From the NCBI GenBank assembly GCA_019351995.1, contig JABBOD010000026.1, positions 1 through 39,209 on the forward strand: 39,209 nucleotides of DNA, written 5' to 3'. Within the stretch, counting starts at the first letter, position 1, and every line of letters begins with the position of its first letter. Both the position numbers and the translations under genes were made by a program. The DNA comes from Acidobacteriota bacterium. GTDB lineage: Bacteria > Actinomycetota > Actinomycetes > Actinomycetales > Microbacteriaceae. Below the pieces are notes generated by a model. It ran no database searches. It worked only from the letters and a program-made list of their open reading frames with translations, and had not been told where the DNA came from. Shown here in pieces: positions 32,500 through 39,209 of the stretch.

Positions 32500-33759
32500 C
32501 TAGATGCGCTCGACGGAGTCGCCACGGAACTTGCCGGTCGCGTCGAGCACCGGGGTCCCCGATCCTGTGATCGCCTCGGGATTCTGGAGATAGGGCGCGT
32601 GCGCCTGCACGATCACGATCGCGTCCGCCGCCCCGCAGGCCGCTGCGAGGTCACTCACTTCCGAGACGTCGACGTCGCCGACCTTCCAGCCGTGTACCGA
32701 CGGGTCGTGATACTGCAACTCGCAGCCCATGCTCAGCAGCCGGGTTGCGAGAGGGACAGCCGGCGACTCGCGCCGGTCGGAAATGTTCGCCTTGTAGGTC
32801 ACCCCGAGCAGAAGCACCTTCGAGCCGCGGATCGCCTTGTAACGGTCGTTGAGCATGTCTTGCAGACGACGACTGACGAAGGTCGGCATGCTCTGGTTGA
32901 TCTCTTCGGCCAGCTCGACGAAGCGGAAGGGGCGGTCCAACTCGGCACGCACCTTGTACGCCAGGTAGTTCGGGTCGATCGGGATGCAATGGCCGCCCAC
33001 GCCTGCGCTGGGAGAGAAGGACTGGAAACCGAACGGCTTGGTCTTGGCGAGCCGCACGACCTCCCAGATATCGATCCCCAGCGAGAAGCTGAACTGCGCC
33101 ATCTCGTTGACCAGAGCGATGTTGACGTGTCGGTAGGTGTTCTCGAGCAGCTTCGCCATCTCGGCTTCGCGTGGACCGCTCGCCCGCACGACCTCGGAGA
33201 CGAACTGCTCGTAGAACTCGGCCGCCTTGGCGGTGCTCTCGGGGGTGACGCCACCGACGACCTTGGGGGTGTTGGTGATCGTGTAGATCTCGTTGCCCGG
33301 GTCGATGCGTTCCGGCGAGAACGCGAGAAAAAAGTCCGTGCCGCAGACCAGGCCGTTGGCCTCGAGCAGCGGCTGCAGGATCTCTTCCGTCGTGCCCGGA
33401 TACGTGGTCGACTCCAGGACAACCGTGGTTCCCGTGACGAGGTGCTCGGCAATCGTCGTCGTCGCGCCGATCACCGCCGCGAGGTTGGGTCGCCCGTCCT
33501 CGTCGAGCGGCGTCGGCACGCAGATGACCACGATGTCAGCGTCGGCAATCACCACCGGATCGCTTGTGGCTCGGAAGCCGGTCGCGAGGAGTGCGGAGAT
33601 CGCCGCGTCGTCGAGATCGTCGATGTGGCTGTGGCCGGCATTGAGCCCGTCGACCGTTCGGGTGTTCAGGTCAAGACCGACGACGTCGATGCCCGCGAGT
33701 GACGCCGCATTCGCGAGCGGGAGTCCGACATAGCCGAGGCCGACGATGACTGCATTCAC
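32500..33759 (-). CDS. UDP-sugar 6-dehydrogenase, WbpA/WecC type
   Basis: A 419-residue NAD-dependent enzyme that oxidises C6 of a UDP-hexose or UDP-HexNAc to the uronic acid. It has the N-terminal VIVGLGYVGLPLA, VPTPLDEDGRPNL, STTYPGTTEEI, FSPERIDPGN, and the catalytic GVGGHCIPIDPNYL with Cys near residue 254. VTYKANISDRRESPA is in the UDP-binding domain. GGHCIPIDP and KxNxxDxRESPA are typical of the UDP-GlcNAc/UDP-ManNAc dehydrogenase branch (WbpA, WecC, TviB). The substrate is therefore more likely an N-acetylhexosamine than glucose. The start GTG 33759 gives the Rossmann motif at residue 5; the longer frame into the gap is rejected. No obvious 2-epimerase for ManNAc is in the window. Confidence 0.9.
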   Translation of the reverse strand: MNAVIVGLGYVGLPLANAASLAGIDVVGLDLNTRTVDGLNAGHSHIDDLDDAAISALLATGFRATSDPVVIADADIVVICVPTPLDEDGRPNLAAVIGATTTIAEHLVTGTTVVLESTTYPGTTEEILQPLLEANGLVCGTDFFLAFSPERIDPGNEIYTITNTPKVVGGVTPESTAKAAEFYEQFVSEVVRASGPREAEMAKLLENTYRHVNIALVNEMAQFSFSLGIDIWEVVRLAKTKPFGFQSFSPSAGVGGHCIPIDPNYLAYKVRAELDRPFRFVELAEEINQSMPTFVSRRLQDMLNDRYKAIRGSKVLLLGVTYKANISDRRESPAVPLATRLLSMGCELQYHDPSVHGWKVGDVDVSEVSDLAAACGAADAIVIVQAHAPYLQNPEAITGSGTPVLDATGKFRGDSVERI

Positions 33760-33846
33760 GTGGGTCGTATCCTTAGCTGTCTCTGAGCGGCGACGACAGC
33801 TCGGCCGCGCCCGCGCCTGTCCAGAATACCTAGTCGAAGGAACCGA

Positions 33847-34794
33847 GTGCGTCCCACGCCCCTGCTGATTCTGGCTTACAACCGTCCTGACAAGGTGATC
33901 GGGCTCATCGCGAGCCTGCGCGCCACGAGGCCGCCCCTCCTGATGGTCGTGGTCGACGGGCCGAAGCCGGGCAATGCCGGCGACGCCGCCAAGGTGCAGG
34001 CGGTGCGGGAGGCCGTGACGGGCATCGATTGGGATGCCGAGGTGGTGACCCGTTTCCGGCCGGTCAATGTCGGACTTCGGGCCTCCGTCACCGACGCCGT
34101 GTCGTGGGCGGTCGCCGAGTACGGTCAAGTCGCGGTCATCGAGGAGGACGTCCAGCCGGGTCCGCTCTTCCTGCCGTACGTGGAGGCCATGCTCGACCGG
34201 TATCGAGACGATCCGCGGATCGCCCACATCTCGGGCTACAACGTGGTGCCGACACGGCAACTCGCCTCGCCGACCGGCAGTCGCTTGACGCCGTATCCCG
34301 AGTCGATCGCCTGGGCGACCTGGGACCGCGCCTGGGCGCTGTACGACGACGATCTGGGCTGGCTGCGGCGGTCGCCGCAGACCGAGCTGACGGCCATCAC
34401 CGGTTCACGGTTCGCGGCCCTCCGCTGGTTGCAGAACTTCGGCGACGCCGACGCGGGCCGGATCTCGACGTGGGCGTACCGCTGGATCGCCAGCATGTGG
34501 TCGGCCGGCGCGGTCTGTCTGAGCCCGAACGTCAATCTGGTCCGCTACGTCGGCCAAGATGACGGCACTCACACCCTCACGGCGCCGCCCTGGACCGAGC
34601 TGCCGGTCTACGAGGGTCCGCTCGCGCCGCTTCTGGCGGGCGAGCCAGCGGCCGACCAGCATGCCGACGCGTGGGTGAACCGGGTGGTTTTCCGGGGAAC
34701 GCCGTTCGGCGTCGCGCGCGGGGTTGCGATCACGGCTGTGCTGGCGCTTCGCCAGGCGCGACGGAAGCGACGGGCTGCACGCCAGCGGCAGTGA
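33847..34794 (+). CDS. GT-A family glycosyltransferase, HlpA (hemolysin activation-like) type
   Basis: A 315-residue protein of the family often labelled hemolytic protein HlpA-like, which has a GT-A fold. It opens TPLLILAYNRPDKV, followed by VVVDGPKPGN, NVGLRASVTDAVSWA and the metal motif VIEEDVQPGPLFLPY. AHISGYNVVP and AWATWDRAWALYD are family hallmarks, and LSPNVNLVRYVGQDDGTHT lies near the C-terminus. The GTG 33847 start has AAGGA 6 bases upstream. It is divergent from the 6-dehydrogenase across an 87-base gap in which I see no clear TAnnnT at leaderless distance. The sugar transferred is unknown. Confidence 0.83.
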   Translation: MRPTPLLILAYNRPDKVIGLIASLRATRPPLLMVVVDGPKPGNAGDAAKVQAVREAVTGIDWDAEVVTRFRPVNVGLRASVTDAVSWAVAEYGQVAVIEEDVQPGPLFLPYVEAMLDRYRDDPRIAHISGYNVVPTRQLASPTGSRLTPYPESIAWATWDRAWALYDDDLGWLRRSPQTELTAITGSRFAALRWLQNFGDADAGRISTWAYRWIASMWSAGAVCLSPNVNLVRYVGQDDGTHTLTAPPWTELPVYEGPLAPLLAGEPAADQHADAWVNRVVFRGTPFGVARGVAITAVLALRQARRKRRAARQRQ

Positions 34795-34800
34795 GCGCCC

Positions 34801-36591
34801 CTAGATCCCTGCGGCGCCCAGGTGTTTGCGGATGCGGCCGGCCAGCGAGTCGGGATCGGTGACCGATTTCCACTCCCTCGCGCTGAGCTCGGTCAGGAAC
34901 TGATCGAGCAGACGTGTCTCGTCGGCCAGCGAGGTGCTCGAGACCGGCCACGCCGAGGATTCGGCGAGACTGCCGCGTCGGTTCTCCAGCACGTCGTAGA
35001 ACACGTCACGACTCGAGGGTGCGACGCGGCGATTGCGAAGTGCGATGCGCTCGCGCACCAGCGGACCGTACTGCAGCACGACCCACACCATCTTGCGCCA
35101 GGCCCACAGCCGGAATCCGGGCTTCTTGGGGCGGATCGCGATCGGCCGTGAGTGCACCGAATCGGACAGGTCGACGGCCACGCGGGAGAACAGGAACGCG
35201 AACCAGCGGAAGGCGCGCCGGGTCTGCTCGATCGACCAGCCCGTTGCCAGCGCCTGCTCGATCAGCTCGCCGTATTCGGCTTCGGTGCGCCCGATCCGGT
35301 TGAGCTCGTCGGGGTAGGTGAAGAAGTCGCGGTTCGCGGGAACCACGACGGGAACTCCGAACGCGGCGAGTTCCGCGCCGGCAGATGAACGGAAGTTGAG
35401 CAGCACATCCACGATCTGCATCAGGTCGTAGAGGCTCACGTCGTCGGTCGGGAGGTTCAGCGACACGTTGGCCGGACGGGTGTCGAGAAGCTCCATGATC
35501 CGACCCACGATCGGCGACAGGACGTTCTCCCGCTTGTTCGGGAACATGCGCGGGTGCAGACGGATGATCAGGTGCAGCGAGGGATGCGCGGTCGCAAAGC
35601 GGAAGAGATAGGCGATCCACTCGAACTGGTCGGCGAACAACGAGGTCCTGGTCGACTGCGCGGGCAGCACGTCGGCAAGTCGCGCCGCATTGATCTCGTC
35701 TTCGCTCGACATGGGCACGAGCAGCACCGGGGCGCCATCCGGCACCGCGAAGCGTGTACGCAACTCGCTCGGCTGGCTGGCCTCGAAGGCGCTCGAGTAT
35801 GCGAACGCGCTGCTCGCCTCGAGCAGCCCGGCGAAGTGCTCGCTCACCAGTTGCACCTCCGGCGCGCCGATCGGTGCCGCGCGGTATTCGGCCCATGCTG
35901 GCGTGCGGAAGACCTCATCCAGTGACTCGGTGTCGCGAAACAGCGTCATGGTCTCCGCCCGACGCACCACATGTCCGCCGCCCTGAAGCGTGTATGTCGG
36001 GATGCCGAGGGTCGTGGCCGCCGAGCAGAATGCATGGTTGACGGCGTAAAGCCGGTTGTAGACCAGCACGACATCGGGCTTCTGCTCCGCCAGAAGACGT
36101 TTGCCGGCCAGATAGGTCACGATCGATTGGTCGAGCTTGTCGAGGTACTGGGGCCACAGGGCGTCAGGGATGTCCGTGCCCACGACCTTGTTGTCGAGCA
36201 GGAACTCGTAGGCGGCGTAGCGCCCGATCGGAACCCCGTCGAGTTCGAACTGCATCCACGTGTCGACGTTCACCGCAGAGCGTGTCGCGAGCGCCGTTGC
36301 CCGGTCGGCGGGGTCGATGCGCTGGTCCAACACGACCGACTCGAATGGCATGGTCGAGTCCAACAGGTCACGACGCTTCATGCACGCCGTGCAGACCTGC
36401 TTGCGAGTGGCGAGCGCGGCTGCCGCCGTCACACCCGCCGCCGACATGGCGACGCAGTGCGCGATGAGCATGGTTCCGCACCGTACTGTCGTCACCGACG
36501 CGCCGCGCTCGGTGAGCCCCTCGGCCACGAGCGACTCAGGGAAGGAGTGCTCCCAGATGTTGGAGAACGGGGAGAACAGCACGACCTTCAC
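34801..36591 (-). CDS. Large GT-B-like surface carbohydrate protein with four N-terminal cysteines
   Basis: A 596-residue protein, probably a glycosyltransferase-like enzyme of capsule or wall glycan synthesis. It opens with KVVLFSPFSNIWEHSFPE. Cys38, Cys46, Cys67 and Cys70 (CTAC) follow within 33 residues and could bind a metal. The middle part shows VVLVYNRLYAVNHAFCSAA and YTLQGGGHV. The C-terminal GT-B half has LIIRLHPRMFPNKR and LLNFRSSAGAELAAFGVPVVVP, the pattern with which capsule transferases and UDP-GlcNAc 2-epimerase-fold proteins hold the donor. The tail from about 480 is basic. GTG 36591 shares a promoter element with the divergent GNAT gene. Position near a nonulosonate synthase makes nonulosonate transfer possible (inference). 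Confidence 0.7.
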   Translation of the reverse strand: MKVVLFSPFSNIWEHSFPESLVAEGLTERGASVTTVRCGTMLIAHCVAMSAAGVTAAAALATRKQVCTACMKRRDLLDSTMPFESVVLDQRIDPADRATALATRSAVNVDTWMQFELDGVPIGRYAAYEFLLDNKVVGTDIPDALWPQYLDKLDQSIVTYLAGKRLLAEQKPDVVLVYNRLYAVNHAFCSAATTLGIPTYTLQGGGHVVRRAETMTLFRDTESLDEVFRTPAWAEYRAAPIGAPEVQLVSEHFAGLLEASSAFAYSSAFEASQPSELRTRFAVPDGAPVLLVPMSSEDEINAARLADVLPAQSTRTSLFADQFEWIAYLFRFATAHPSLHLIIRLHPRMFPNKRENVLSPIVGRIMELLDTRPANVSLNLPTDDVSLYDLMQIVDVLLNFRSSAGAELAAFGVPVVVPANRDFFTYPDELNRIGRTEAEYGELIEQALATGWSIEQTRRAFRWFAFLFSRVAVDLSDSVHSRPIAIRPKKPGFRLWAWRKMVWVVLQYGPLVRERIALRNRRVAPSSRDVFYDVLENRRGSLAESSAWPVSSTSLADETRLLDQFLTELSAREWKSVTDPDSLAGRIRKHLGAAGI

Positions 36592-36599
36592 GATTCACG

Positions 36600-36609
36600 A
36601 AAGTAGCAT
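36600..36609. promoter_or_regulatory. Shared bidirectional -10 element (ANNNTANNNT) between the Cys-GT and GNAT genes
   Basis: Plus-strand TAGCAT (36604-36609) ends 7 bases before GTG 36617. Minus-strand TACTTT (36605-36600) ends 8 bases before GTG 36591. They share the central TA, as at 2644-2653. The whole gap between the two starts is 25 bases, so there is no room for separate promoters. Confidence 0.5.
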
Positions 36610-36616
36610 GGGGCAG

Positions 36617-37096
36617 GTGATCACCATGCGTCGTGCAACGACCGCCGACGCGCGAGACGTCTTCGAGTGGCGTAACGACCCGCAGACGCGGTGGGCTTCG
36701 ATCTCCCAAGAGCCGATCGACTGGGAGTCCCATCTGTCCTGGTTCGCCAGAAGTGTCGGCGCGGATGACCGCCGGCTTTTCATCGCGGAGGACCTGGAGG
36801 CCGAGCAGCCCGCAGGCGCCGTCGGTATCGTGCGCTTCGACATGATCGACGGCGAGCGTGCTGCCGAAGTCAGCATTAACCTGAACCCGGGCTGGCGGGG
36901 GCGTGGGGTCGGTTCGGCGACCCTCCTTGCGGGCCTCGCGGCCCTGCGCGCCGAACGCGGGCGCGTACCCGAACTCCTGGCGACCATCCGTCCCGAGAAC
37001 GTGGCGAGTCTCCAGCTCTTCACGCGGGCCGGCTTCGTCGAGGCGTCAGCCGACGACGACTTCGCGTACTACCGCCGCGACGCGGAGGACGTCTAG
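36617..37096 (+). CDS. GNAT N-acetyltransferase, PseH-like
   Basis: A 159-residue acetyl-CoA-dependent N-acetyltransferase. WRNDP at residues 18-22 and EPIDWESHLSWF after it match the start of PseH/RimJ-type enzymes acting on sugar amines. RGRGVG at 94-99 is the acetyl-CoA pyrophosphate loop. RPENVASLQLFTRAGF is the usual C-terminal GNAT motif. GTG 36617 is chosen from the promoter spacing; in-frame ATGs at 36608 and 36626 are alternatives. The NeuB/PseI-like gene 2 kb away supports a role in making the 4-acetamido group of a pseudaminic acid precursor. Acetylation of the FdtB amino sugar is another possibility. Confidence 0.83.
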   Translation: MITMRRATTADARDVFEWRNDPQTRWASISQEPIDWESHLSWFARSVGADDRRLFIAEDLEAEQPAGAVGIVRFDMIDGERAAEVSINLNPGWRGRGVGSATLLAGLAALRAERGRVPELLATIRPENVASLQLFTRAGFVEASADDDFAYYRRDAEDV

Positions 37097-39064
37097 GTGG
37101 CCGAAACTCGGGTCGTGGGACGCGCGGGCGACCTCGATGGCCTCGCTCCACCGAGCCCCGCTACCACGGGATACCGCCCAGACATTGACGGTCTTCGCGC
37201 GCTGGCCGTCGGGCTCGTGCTGCTCTATCACGGGTTCCCCAGCTTCGTCCCTGGCGGCTTCATCGGCGTCGATGTGTTCTTCGTCATCTCCGGATACCTG
37301 ATCACCGGCATTCTGCTCCGCGCGCGGGACCGCGTGCGAGCGCGCCGATACTTCTTGGATTTCTACGAGCGCCGCGTGCGCCGTATCTTCCCGGCCCTGC
37401 TCCTCGTGCTGATCGCGTGTGGGACCTACGGCTGGTTCCGGCTGTTCCCCGCCGACTACCAGAACTTGACGCAATACATTGCCGGCGGTGCCTCCTTCGT
37501 CGACAACCTGGTCGTCTGGTCCCAGACCAACTATTTTGACGCGTCGGCGGCGACCAAGCCGCTCATCCACCTCTGGTCCCTGGCGATCGAGGAGCAGTTC
37601 TACATCGTCTGGCCCCTGCTCATCCTCGTATTTGGTCGCCTGACCCGCGGCAGGTTCTATCCTGTGCTGTTCGCGGTTCTTGCCGTCTCCTCGCTCGCGT
37701 ACAGCGTGGTACTCACATCCACTGATCCGACCGCCGCTTACTACTCGCCGTTCTCTCGCGGCTGGGAGCTGGCCGCGGGCGGATTGGTCGCCGCGATGCA
37801 CACTCGAGGGTGGTCGGCGAAGCCGGGCCGTCGCGCCGATGTGATCACCATTGTCGCATTGCTCCTAATCGTCGCGGGAGCGCTGTTCGTCGTTGATTCG
37901 GCGCATTTCCCAGGATGGGAGGCGCTTCTCCCGGTGGTTGCTACTGCCGCAGTTATCTGGTTCGGGGCCGGGTCGATTGTCGATCGTCGCCTCCTGGGGA
38001 CCCGCCTGATCGTGACCCTCGGTCTGATCAGCTACCCGCTTTATCTCTGGCACTGGGTGGTTTTGACTTTTCTCCGGATCGAGGACCCTGCTCCGCCGGG
38101 CTGGCTGACCCTGCTCGCTCTCGTCGTCAGTGTCGGCCTCGCTGCGGCCACCTATTTTCTGCTCGAGTTGCCCCTGCGTAGACCGAGGCTGCGGACCGTG
38201 AGCATCTCGCTGTTGGCGACGATGGGCGCTGTGCTGACGTTCGCTCTATTCGCTACCACCATGCAGTGGTCTGGGGTCGCGCTCACCTCGACCCAAAAGG
38301 CGCTCTCGAACACGTACAACCCGCAACCTGCTTACCGCTATCGCACGTGCTTCCTGGATTCGGCGACACAGACGGCGTCCGATTTCACCCCGAGCTGCGC
38401 GGCAGACGGCCCTGCCGGTGATCCCACTCTCCTCCTGTGGGGGGACAGCCTCACCGCGCAGCTCTATCCCGGCCTTGAGTCCCGGGGGAGAGCCCTCGGG
38501 TATCGCTTGGTCCAGCGCACGGCAAGCTCGTGTCCGCCCGAACTCGATAATCAGTACAGCGACCGCGGCAACTGCAATGAGATCAACGCGTCGACGCGTG
38601 CTTATATCCGCAAGACTCGACCCGCTGCGGTCGTCATCAATGGACGCTGGCCCGATGATGAAACGCAGCGCAATGCTCAGATCAGCGCGATTTCGGTTTT
38701 CCTGCGCCAGAACGGCGTGAAAACAGTGATCCTTGTCGGGCCGGCGCCGGACTGGGCGCCCGACCTGCGAGGCATCTTGATCCGCGAGACGTTCCCGCAC
38801 GACACGTTGCCTCTGACGATGACACCTCCGGCGAGTACGTGGCCGGGGACCCAGGCTGAGGACGCGAGTCTGGCCGCTCTTTCCGCCCGAATCGGTGCGG
38901 AGTATCTCTCCCTGGTCGCTCGCCTTTGCACTGGAGATCAATGCCGAATCCGGGTCTCTGGCGACATTCCGGCCGGCTTGGTTGCGAGCGACCATGACCA
39001 CCTCACGGCGCAGGCATCCCGCTTTGTCTTGAAAGACTTCTCGGTCAAACCGCCGCTCGGCTGA
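37097..39064 (+). CDS. OafA/YrhL-type acyltransferase with C-terminal SGNH domain
   Basis: A 655-residue membrane O-acyltransferase that probably acetylates a surface glycan. The acyltransferase-3 domain begins YRPDIDGLRALAVGLVLLYHGF with the key His at residue 45. GGFIGVDVFFVISGYLIT, RRVRRIFPALL and HLWSLAIEEQFYIVWPLL follow, with about ten membrane helices to residue 405. An extracytoplasmic SGNH hydrolase-like domain follows: LLWGDSLTAQ near residue 448 holds the nucleophile Ser, INGRWP is a later block, and SDHDHLT near 632 gives the Asp-x-x-His pair. The GTG start directly abuts the GNAT stop with no gap. The acceptor sugar is not evident. Confidence 0.93.
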   Translation: MAETRVVGRAGDLDGLAPPSPATTGYRPDIDGLRALAVGLVLLYHGFPSFVPGGFIGVDVFFVISGYLITGILLRARDRVRARRYFLDFYERRVRRIFPALLLVLIACGTYGWFRLFPADYQNLTQYIAGGASFVDNLVVWSQTNYFDASAATKPLIHLWSLAIEEQFYIVWPLLILVFGRLTRGRFYPVLFAVLAVSSLAYSVVLTSTDPTAAYYSPFSRGWELAAGGLVAAMHTRGWSAKPGRRADVITIVALLLIVAGALFVVDSAHFPGWEALLPVVATAAVIWFGAGSIVDRRLLGTRLIVTLGLISYPLYLWHWVVLTFLRIEDPAPPGWLTLLALVVSVGLAAATYFLLELPLRRPRLRTVSISLLATMGAVLTFALFATTMQWSGVALTSTQKALSNTYNPQPAYRYRTCFLDSATQTASDFTPSCAADGPAGDPTLLLWGDSLTAQLYPGLESRGRALGYRLVQRTASSCPPELDNQYSDRGNCNEINASTRAYIRKTRPAAVVINGRWPDDETQRNAQISAISVFLRQNGVKTVILVGPAPDWAPDLRGILIRETFPHDTLPLTMTPPASTWPGTQAEDASLAALSARIGAEYLSLVARLCTGDQCRIRVSGDIPAGLVASDHDHLTAQASRFVLKDFSVKPPLG

Positions 39065-39091
39065 TCTGTTTCGGCACTAGCCGGAGATCAG
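39061..39091. terminator. Nested hairpin between two convergent stop codons, possible bidirectional terminator
   Basis: CTGATCT (39061-39067) and AGATCAG (39085-39091) are perfect inverted repeats. Between them CGGC (39072-39075) pairs with GCCG (39080-39083) around the loop ACTA. The plus-strand stop TGA lies in the outer arm, and the minus-strand stop TAG lies largely in the loop. There is no T-tract. Confidence 0.45.
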
Positions 39092-39209
39092 ATCCCAGCT
39101 GACCGGAGTTCCCACCGCGGCGTCGCGACTGAAGGTGTTGCCGAGAACCCGAGACAGTTCGGCCGGCGGCAGCCCCCCGCCCGGCCGCACGGAGCGCACG
39201 TTCGCCTCC
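39077..39209 (-). CDS. C-terminal end of NeuB/PseI-type nonulosonate synthase (partial)
   Basis: The last 43 codons of a minus-strand gene that continues beyond the right edge. They read as the end of an SAF (antifreeze-like) domain: VRSVRPGGGLPPAEL, then RVLGNTF, then AAVGTPVSWDLISG and stop. Arg-Pro-Gly-x-Gly-Leu followed by a Gly-Thr-Pro-x-x-Trp-Asp-Leu-Ile ending is typical of sialic, pseudaminic and legionaminic acid synthases. These condense phosphoenolpyruvate with a 6-carbon sugar to make nonulosonic acids. Which acid is made cannot be told from this fragment. The stop codon lies in the loop of a hairpin facing the acyltransferase gene. Confidence 0.75.
   Translation of the reverse strand, partial: EANVRSVRPGGGLPPAELSRVLGNTFSRDAAVGTPVSWDLISG

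Noticed and set aside
33760..33846. Shared promoter in the 87-base gap between the 6-dehydrogenase and HlpA-like genes
   Set aside because: TA-containing hexamers are present but none fits TAnnnT at 6-8 bases from either start. The HlpA-like gene has a normal AAGGA ribosome site.
36608..36616. ATG 36608 as start of the GNAT gene
   Set aside because: It overlaps the TAGCAT hexamer and lacks a ribosome site. GTG 36617 has leaderless spacing. The ATG remains possible, and the conserved domain is unaffected.
1..39209. CRISPR arrays, insertion sequences, tRNA or rRNA genes
   Set aside because: No spaced direct repeats, transposase motifs, terminal inverted repeats or tRNA-like cloverleaf sequences were noticed by eye.

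Overview
The window is GC-rich DNA read as chromosome of a high-GC actinobacterium, probably a Microbacteriaceae-like organism. The reasons are frequent GTG starts, leaderless TAnnnT promoters, and the order carboxylase-like gene / birA / PH-domain protein / gtrA / purK / purE / LytR-CpsA-Psr (LCP) protein, which recalls the actinobacterial accD-birA-purKE neighbourhood. Almost all of it is a cell-surface glycan biosynthesis locus. I see no IS element, phage gene, tRNA, rRNA or CRISPR array, and no gene-free stretch longer than about 140 bases.

Layout. 1-2636 (minus): the 5' end of a possible acyl-CoA carboxylase beta subunit, a GT2 glycosyltransferase, a 92-residue coiled-coil protein, and a polyprenol-phosphate-mannose-synthase-like GT2. 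2660-7829: birA, a PH-domain membrane protein, gtrA (minus), a possible leader peptide, purK, purE and an LCP ligase. 7846-11755 (minus): GT4, rmlD, rmlB and a WbbL-like GT2. 11855-31471 (plus): about 20 kb of tightly packed, often overlapping genes. These are GT2, GT4, rmlC, rmlA, gmd, GT2, fcl, a PglK-type ABC exporter, a GT2/DUF2304/GT-C-like trio, a WsaF-like GT, an epimerase, a rhamnosyltransferase-like GT2, fdtB, fdtA, a second PglK-type ABC exporter, and two unrecognised proteins that look related to each other. 31474-33759 (minus): a DxD glycosyltransferase and a UDP-sugar 6-dehydrogenase. 33847-39209: an HlpA-like glycosyltransferase, a cysteine-containing GT-B-like protein (minus), a PseH-like GNAT, an OafA-type acyltransferase with an SGNH domain, and the 3' end of a NeuB/PseI-type nonulosonate synthase (minus).

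How the genes fit together. RmlA and RmlB make dTDP-4-keto-6-deoxyglucose, a shared branch point. RmlC and RmlD take it to dTDP-L-rhamnose, and FdtA and FdtB probably take it to a dTDP-3-amino-3,6-dideoxyhexose. Gmd and Fcl make GDP-L-fucose. The 6-dehydrogenase makes a UDP-uronic acid. The synthase at the right edge points to a nonulosonic acid such as pseudaminic or legionaminic acid, to which the GNAT may belong. About a dozen glycosyltransferases would build the repeat on a polyprenyl carrier. Two paralogous ABC exporters probably flip the products, and the LCP protein could attach a polymer to peptidoglycan. The initiating phosphoglycosyltransferase and a Wzx/Wzy or Wzm/Wzt system are not visible here.

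Regulation. Genes without an overlapping upstream partner mostly carry TAnnnT ending 6-7 bases before the start codon, as expected for leaderless mRNAs. Two divergent gene pairs appear to share one symmetric ANNNTANNNT element. The two unknown proteins instead use strong Shine-Dalgarno sequences. The most novel items are that protein pair, the shared bidirectional leaderless promoters, the duplicated flippase, and the nonulosonate/cysteine-GT corner.
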